DNA from: Deltaproteobacteria bacterium
GTDB lineage: Bacteria; Desulfobacterota; Dissulfuribacteria; Dissulfuribacterales; QOAL01
Direction: 5' to 3'
Length of the DNA: 18,108 nucleotides
NCBI GenBank assembly: GCA_027068235.1
Contig: JAMOUE010000003.1
Coordinates: forward strand, 1 to 18,108
Shown here: one piece after another, positions 13,831 to 18,108 of the stretch
Layout: every line of letters begins with the position of its first letter
How positions within the stretch are numbered: the first letter of the stretch is position 1
Notes under the pieces: model-generated
Database searches by the model: none
What the model saw: the letters and a program-made list of their open reading frames with translations, nothing else
Told to the model about the DNA's origin: nothing
Program-made: the position numbers and the translations under genes

Positions 13831-14642
13831 AGTCCAATTCTCAAAAATCCATTGGTATTGTCTCAGGTGGAGGGCAATTCCCTATATTATGCGCAAAGGC
13901 TGCTGCTGCGCGCGGGTACAAAGTCTATGCTCTTTGCCACAAGGGAGAGACATCCAAGGAATTGGATGAATACTGCGTAAAGAGTAAATGGGTCCATCTT
14001 GGCCAGCTTGGTAAGCTGATCTCCTTTTTTAAACGTCACAATATTGATAAGGTCTTTTTTGCAGGCACCATAAAAAAGACGAGGCTTTTTGTGGATGTAA
14101 GGCCGGATCTTAGGGCCCTTGGCCTTTGGAAAAGCATGAAAGGGCACCTTGATGACTCCATTTTGCGTCTTGTTGCCGCTGAACTTGAAAAAGAGGGCAT
14201 AGAGGTGGTTTCGCCAACCATCTTTCTTGAAGAACTTATCTTGCCAAAGGGAGTCTTGACTAAAAAAAGGCCAACAAAGGAGCAGATGGCTGATATAGAG
14301 TTTGGTTATGGGATAGCCAAAAAGGTGGGCGATCTGGATATAGGGCAGTGCATAGTGGTGAAAGATAAGGTGGTGTTGGCTGTTGAGGCGATAGAAGGTA
14401 CAGACGAGACCATAAAAAGGGGTGGGCAGTTGGCCAAAGGCGGGGCAGTGGTAGTGAAGGTGTGTAAGCCAGGGCAGGATACACGTTTTGATCTCCCCTC
14501 CATAGGACTCAAGACTATTGAAACCATGATAGAGGCAGGAGCCGATGTCTTGGCTGCAGAAGCGGGCCTATCTCTTTTTTTTGACAAAGAAGATAGTCTT
14601 AAACTTGCAGATAAAGCAGGCATCTGCGTTATAGGGATTTAA
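13821..14642 (+). CDS. lpxI: UDP-2,3-diacylglucosamine pyrophosphatase LpxI
   Basis: Cleaves UDP-2,3-diacylglucosamine to lipid X and UMP, replacing the unrelated LpxH used by E. coli; LpxI was characterised in Caulobacter. The N-terminal domain starts IGIVSGGGQFPILCAKAA; the C-terminal catalytic domain shows AVEAIEGTDETIKRGG (187-202) and KPGQDTRFDLPSIGLKTIE (216-234), the family's signature with Asp224 in the stretch tied to catalysis. 273 aa is normal. ATG 13821 overlaps lpxA by 10 nt, with GGAGA directly against it, so initiation probably depends on ribosomes finishing lpxA. Its presence predicts that the genome lacks, or does not need, lpxH and lpxG. Confidence 0.95.
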   Translation: MELKSNSQKSIGIVSGGGQFPILCAKAAAARGYKVYALCHKGETSKELDEYCVKSKWVHLGQLGKLISFFKRHNIDKVFFAGTIKKTRLFVDVRPDLRALGLWKSMKGHLDDSILRLVAAELEKEGIEVVSPTIFLEELILPKGVLTKKRPTKEQMADIEFGYGIAKKVGDLDIGQCIVVKDKVVLAVEAIEGTDETIKRGGQLAKGGAVVVKVCKPGQDTRFDLPSIGLKTIETMIEAGADVLAAEAGLSLFFDKEDSLKLADKAGICVIGI

Positions 14643-14645
14643 AAG

Positions 14646-15605
14646 ATGAAGGTAGCAGTGGTAGGAGCAGGATATCTCGGCAGGTTTCATGCCTTAAAGT
14701 ATGCAGCCATGGAAGATGTTGAGCTTGTGGCAGTAGTGGATGTTGATGAAGAACGGGCAGCCAAGGTTGCTAAAGAGACAAATTCTACCCCCTATGTCAC
14801 CTATGAAGAAGTAATTCCTTCTATAGACGCTGCCTCTATAGTAGTGCCAACGACTCTTCATTATCAGGTGGCCAAAGAGCTTCTTGGGGCAGGAATCCAT
14901 ATCATGCTTGAAAAGCCAATGACAACAACAGTTGAAGAGGCCAAAGAGCTTGTGGAACTTGCCAATGAAAAGGGGCTTGTGCTACAGGTTGGGCATCTTG
15001 AGCGGTATAATCCTGCCATAAAGACGTTGCTAGAAAGGGTGACACATCCCGTTTTTATTGAGGCACATCGTTTGAGCGGTTTCAAGGGAAGGGCGACTGA
15101 TGTTGATGTTGTGCTTGATCTTATGATCCACGATATAGATATAGTCCTTGCCTTGATAAATAGTGAAATAAAAGAGATTCGTGCCTCTGGTGTACCTGTG
15201 CTGACGCCACGAATAGATATTGCAAACGTAAGGGTCATATTTGAAAATGGCTGTACGGCAAACCTTACGGCAAGCCGTATATCTTTGAAAGATCTTAGGC
15301 GTATTAGGGTCTTTCAGCCTGGATGTTATCTTTCAGCCGATTGCACTGAAAAAAACAACCTTATAGTTACAGCAGACAAAAATATTTCAGATCCGCGTCT
15401 TTCCATTAGGCCAGAGTTTATCAAACACCAAGATACGGACATCCTGGATCTAGAGCTTAGGGATTTTATCAGGAATGTAATTGAGGGCAAAAGGCCAATG
15501 GTTGATGGTAAGGCTGGAATGGATGCCCTTGATCTTGCCCTTCGTATAAATAGGGCTATCGAAGAGGCCCTTGCCAACGCCAATATCAAAGATGTCTGGA
15601 AGTAA
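14646..15605 (+). CDS. Gfo/Idh/MocA family NAD(P)-dependent dehydrogenase in the lpx cluster, possible GnnA
   Basis: Sugar-type oxidoreductase with an N-terminal Rossmann fold (VAVVGAGYLGRFHALKY, 3-19), the family motif LEKPMTT (88-94), GHLERYNP (116-123) and a catalytic-region DLMIHDIDI (158-166) whose His162 is the usual general acid/base. 319 aa is typical. It starts 3 nt after lpxI and overlaps lpxB by 14 nt, so it belongs to the lipid A operon. In Acidithiobacillus and Leptospira, GnnA of this family sits near lpxA and oxidises UDP-GlcNAc at C3 so that GnnB can make the 3-amino sugar used in amide-linked lipid A. No GnnB-like transaminase is in the window, so the GnnA assignment is a hypothesis; another nucleotide-sugar oxidation remains possible. 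Confidence 0.88.
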   Translation: MKVAVVGAGYLGRFHALKYAAMEDVELVAVVDVDEERAAKVAKETNSTPYVTYEEVIPSIDAASIVVPTTLHYQVAKELLGAGIHIMLEKPMTTTVEEAKELVELANEKGLVLQVGHLERYNPAIKTLLERVTHPVFIEAHRLSGFKGRATDVDVVLDLMIHDIDIVLALINSEIKEIRASGVPVLTPRIDIANVRVIFENGCTANLTASRISLKDLRRIRVFQPGCYLSADCTEKNNLIVTADKNISDPRLSIRPEFIKHQDTDILDLELRDFIRNVIEGKRPMVDGKAGMDALDLALRINRAIEEALANANIKDVWK

Positions 15606-16761
15606 TATTTTGATTATTGCTGGCGAGGCGTCAGGGGACCTTCATGCCTCTGGTCTCATAAGAGAACTTTTTCAAAAAAGGCCGCAATTGAAAATAAGTT
15701 GTGTTGGTGGAGAAAGGATGGAGTCTGCCGGTGCTTCGGTTATAGTGCCAAGCAGGCAGCTGTCTGTTGTTGGACTTCTGGAAGTCTTTTCACATGCTAG
15801 ACCATTATGTTCAGCGTTCTTTAAAATAAGGCGCTGGATCAGGGAAAATCGTCCAGATCTCCTTGTATTGGTCGATTTTCCTGAATTTAATCTTTTGATG
15901 GCACAGTATGCCAAGACCTTTGATATCCCTGTATTTTACTTTATCAGTCCCCAAGTCTGGGCATGGAGACAAGGCAGGGTTAAAAAGATTAGAAGGCTTG
16001 TGGACAAAATGGCGGTGATTTTGCCTTTTGAAGAAGAATTTTATAAGCGTTTTGGTATAGATGCCACATTTGTTGGCCATCCGCTTTTAGATTCAATAGA
16101 TGTGGATTCGATTCAAGATGAAAGACTAAAGCGCAGGCTTGGCCTCGATAAGAATAATCCTCTGATATGTCTTCTACCTGGTAGCAGAAAGGGCGAAATA
16201 GAAAGGCATCTGCCGATTATGCTCGAGTCCGCATTGCTACTAAAGAAAAAGATTGGTGAGCTTAGATTCCTAGTTGCTGCTAACCAAGGTACACTTCCAC
16301 TGGTAAGTAGTATTATTGATGCTGCTTCATACCCTGTAAGTGACTATATCCATATTGTTGAAGGAGAAACCTATGAGGCCATTAAGGCTTCCCATCTTTG
16401 TATGGCTGCATCAGGTACGGTGACACTGGAGACGGCAATCATAGGTACGCCCATGATAGTCATGTACAAGGTTTCAACCATTTCCTACCTAGCAGGTAAA
16501 AGGCTTATAAAGGTTCCTTGGGTAAGCCTAGTTAATCTCATTGCCAATAAAGAGGTGGTGCCAGAGCTTTTGCAAGATGAGGCCAGCCCGGAGAATTTGG
16601 CAAATTGTTCCTACCATATCTTAAATGACGGTTCTAAACAAAAGATGATGAAGGATGGATTCAAAAAAGTTGTCCAAAGTTTAGGCTCTGGAGGTGTCCC
16701 GGCACGGACAGCAGATCTTGTGCTGGAGCTGTTGGATCAAAAGGTTGTGTCACACTTCTAA
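15592..16761 (+). CDS. lpxB: Lipid-A-disaccharide synthase LpxB
   Basis: GT-B-fold glycosyltransferase (GT19) that joins UDP-2,3-diacylglucosamine to lipid X, the product of LpxI, giving the beta-1,6 disaccharide core of lipid A. ATG 15592 is chosen (389 aa) because MSGSNILIIAGEASGDLHAS is the canonical N-terminus; TTG 15571 is in frame but unneeded. Other hallmarks are VDFPEFN (94-100) with the catalytic Asp95, FISPQVWAWRQGR (117-129), FVGHPLLDS, LLPGSRKGEIERHLPIML (194-211) and SGTVTLETAIIGTPMIVMYK. Length is normal. The start overlaps the dehydrogenase gene by 14 nt. The end overlaps the convergent coaBC by 12 nt, leaving no room for an intergenic terminator. It is the last gene of the 12-kb + strand run. 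Confidence 0.97.
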   Translation: MSGSNILIIAGEASGDLHASGLIRELFQKRPQLKISCVGGERMESAGASVIVPSRQLSVVGLLEVFSHARPLCSAFFKIRRWIRENRPDLLVLVDFPEFNLLMAQYAKTFDIPVFYFISPQVWAWRQGRVKKIRRLVDKMAVILPFEEEFYKRFGIDATFVGHPLLDSIDVDSIQDERLKRRLGLDKNNPLICLLPGSRKGEIERHLPIMLESALLLKKKIGELRFLVAANQGTLPLVSSIIDAASYPVSDYIHIVEGETYEAIKASHLCMAASGTVTLETAIIGTPMIVMYKVSTISYLAGKRLIKVPWVSLVNLIANKEVVPELLQDEASPENLANCSYHILNDGSKQKMMKDGFKKVVQSLGSGGVPARTADLVLELLDQKVVSHF

Positions 16762-17991
16762 CGATAACACATCCCTTATCTTATCTAAGATCCTGTCTGC
16801 AACATCCTCCTTGTGAAGCAGTGGTAGTTCCTCAACATTCTCATCGCTATCTATTATGAAGACCTTGTTGGTATCCCAGTCAAATCCTGCTCCTGGTTCT
16901 GTAACATTGTTTGCAACAATAAGGTCGAGATTCTTTTTCTGCAGTTTTTTAAAGGCATTCTCAATGAGATTTTCTGTCTCTGCGCAAAAACCCACCAAAA
17001 GCTGGCCAGCCCTTTTGTGCTTGCCAAGCTCTAAAAGGATGTCACTTGTTTGTTCAAGCTCCAGTGTCATGCCTGAAGATTCCTTTTTTATCTTGGATTT
17101 TGAGAAGGTTTTGGGAGCATAGTCGGCAACTGCGGCAGCCATTATGATTACATCCATTCCTTTTTGTTCTGAAAGTACCTGCTTTGCCATCTCCTTTGCC
17201 GTTTCAATTTTTGTATATGAGATATGTGAGGGTATGTTGAGGCATGTAGGTCCGGTTACAAGATGCACCCTGGCGCCCCTCATACTTGCTACAGTTGCCA
17301 AGGCTAGTCCCATCTTTCCAGAGGATCTGTTTGATATAAAACGGATTGGATCTATAGGTTCTCTTGTTGGACCGGAGGTTACAAGTATGTTAAGACCTTT
17401 CAAGTCATTGTTTGCAAGGGACTTTCTTATAAGAAATAGAACTTCTTCAAAGTCTGGAAGCCGTCCCCTTCCTGTATCCCCACAGACAACCGTTCCCTTG
17501 GCTGGTTCTGCAACCGTTATGGCCTTAGCCCTGAGACGTGAGATATTGTCTTGAACAATAGGGTTTTCAAACATTGCCGGATTCATAGCAGGAAAGAGGA
17601 GTTTTTTCCCGTTAAAAGCGAGAAATAGCGTGGTTAACAGGTCGTCTGCTATTCCACATGCTGTTTTTCCAATGATATCAGCACTTGCAGGAAGGATGAC
17701 AAAAAGCTCTGCCCACTTTGCCAACTCGATATGGGTCATGGGACTTGCAAGATCGTCATGAAACATGGACGTTAGGGCCTTGTGGCCTGTAAGGGCTGAG
17801 AATGTTAGCGGAGAGACAAATCGTGCGCCATTTTTTGTAAGTACAACCCTTACCTGTGCTCCAAGTTTTACAAGGTTTCTGCAGAAATCAGCAGCTTTGT
17901 AAGCGGCAATGCCTCCACTAACTCCAAAAAGTATCTTTCTGCCATCTAATGGCCTGAATATGTGTTTCTCTTGACAATTGTTATTTTGCAC
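16750..17991 (-). CDS. coaBC: Bifunctional phosphopantothenoylcysteine decarboxylase/synthetase CoaBC (Dfp)
   Basis: Two-step coenzyme A enzyme: CoaB joins cysteine to 4'-phosphopantothenate (CTP), and FMN-dependent CoaC decarboxylates the product. The CoaC half (about 18-190) shows ILFGVSGGIAAYKA, the active-site His87 in THIELAKWAE, PAMNPAMFENP (135-145) and the catalytic Cys170 in VVCGDTGRGRLP. The CoaB half (about 197-413) shows NILVTSGPTREPIDPIRFIS with NRSSGKMGLA (221-230) and KIKKESS with the conserved lysine. The 413-aa length is standard. The start is GTG at 17991, with AAGGTG 6 nt upstream. It lies 13 nt after a nitroreductase-like gene on the same strand and overlaps lpxB tail to tail by 12 nt. 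Confidence 0.97.
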   Translation of the reverse strand: MQNNNCQEKHIFRPLDGRKILFGVSGGIAAYKAADFCRNLVKLGAQVRVVLTKNGARFVSPLTFSALTGHKALTSMFHDDLASPMTHIELAKWAELFVILPASADIIGKTACGIADDLLTTLFLAFNGKKLLFPAMNPAMFENPIVQDNISRLRAKAITVAEPAKGTVVCGDTGRGRLPDFEEVLFLIRKSLANNDLKGLNILVTSGPTREPIDPIRFISNRSSGKMGLALATVASMRGARVHLVTGPTCLNIPSHISYTKIETAKEMAKQVLSEQKGMDVIIMAAAVADYAPKTFSKSKIKKESSGMTLELEQTSDILLELGKHKRAGQLLVGFCAETENLIENAFKKLQKKNLDLIVANNVTEPGAGFDWDTNKVFIIDSDENVEELPLLHKEDVADRILDKIRDVLSLEV

Positions 17992-17997
17992 AGATTA

Positions 17998-18003
17998 CAC
18001 CTT
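17998..18003 (-). promoter_or_regulatory. Ribosome binding site of coaBC
   Basis: Read on the - strand, AAGGTG ends 6 nt before GTG 17991. It supports this non-ATG start; no ATG exists in the first 70 codons before the flavoprotein fold is well under way. Confidence 0.65.
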
Positions 18004-18004
18004 A

Positions 18005-18108
18005 TCATCCTTTGAAGACTATCAGCTCTTCCATATCCTTCCTTCGCGATTTCTGGTCTCTCCTGGCTGGATGCCCAAGAGCTATCACTGCCATGAGTTC
18101 AAGATTGT
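18005..18108 (-). CDS. Nitroreductase-family protein, C-terminal end only (partial)
   Basis: Only the last 33 codons are inside the window; the gene continues beyond its right edge. Read from the - strand, the frame gives NLELMAVIALGHPARRD, a basic stretch, then EELIVFKG and TGA (18007-18005). The pattern of a hydrophobic strand (AVIALGHPA) and a charged tail ending in EE-hydrophobic-F resembles the C-terminus of nitroreductase-like FMN oxidoreductases. The call rests on that pattern alone. It lies 13 nt upstream of coaBC on the same strand and probably shares its transcript. Confidence 0.5.
   Translation of the reverse strand, partial: NLELMAVIALGHPARRDQKSRRKDMEELIVFKG

Noticed and set aside
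1..18108. CRISPR, phage, IS, toxin-antitoxin or defence system
   Set aside because: No direct-repeat array, transposase, integrase, terminal repeats or typical small paired genes are visible on either strand.

Overview
The window reads as a chromosomal segment of a Gram-negative, outer-membrane-bearing bacterium. It has BamA, LolD-type lipoprotein export and five lipid A genes. Three traits point to Desulfobacterota (former Deltaproteobacteria): LpxI instead of LpxH, a Gfo/Idh/MocA dehydrogenase between lpxI and lpxB, and an extra domain ahead of the BamA POTRA repeats. Codon use is moderately AT-rich, with many ATA, AGA and AGG codons. I cannot name a genus with confidence. No phage, IS element, CRISPR array, tRNA or rRNA is visible, and no gap between genes exceeds about 210 bases.

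Layout. (1) Positions 1-2563, + strand: a three-gene ABC importer of the NrtA/SsuA/TauA type (binding protein, permease, ATPase), all overlapping. (2) 2558-4457, - strand: der (ribosome-assembly GTPase), then a thioredoxin-like protein with an unassigned N-terminal domain. (3) 4458-4664: the only sizeable gap, divergent and presumably carrying promoters both ways. (4) 4665-16761, + strand: a 12-kb co-directional run of DJ-1/PfpI protein, sigma-32-type factor, secreted TPR protein, lolD, bamA, lpxD, fabZ, lpxA, lpxI, Gfo/Idh dehydrogenase and lpxB. (5) 16750-18108, - strand: coaBC, preceded by the last 33 codons of a nitroreductase-like gene.

How the genes work together. Region 4 puts a stress module (DJ-1 homologue and RpoH-like sigma) directly ahead of outer-membrane biogenesis. 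LolD powers lipoprotein release from the inner membrane and BamA inserts beta-barrels. FabZ makes acyl-ACP precursors; LpxA, LpxD, LpxI and LpxB carry UDP-GlcNAc towards the lipid A disaccharide. lpxC, lpxK, lolC/lolE and skp are not here. Most genes from lolD onward overlap or nearly touch, so translational coupling is likely.

Points that deserve attention: lolD has no ATG, GTG or TTG able to supply its conserved N-terminus and seems to start at ATT behind a G-rich Shine-Dalgarno; a possible GnnA-type dehydrogenase sits in the lpx operon, hinting at 3-amino-sugar lipid A; the importer ATPase carries a basic, cysteine-containing insertion; the sigma factor has a strongly polybasic N-terminal tail encoded by A-runs. 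I saw no wholly new multi-gene system; most of the content is recognisable core-genome machinery.
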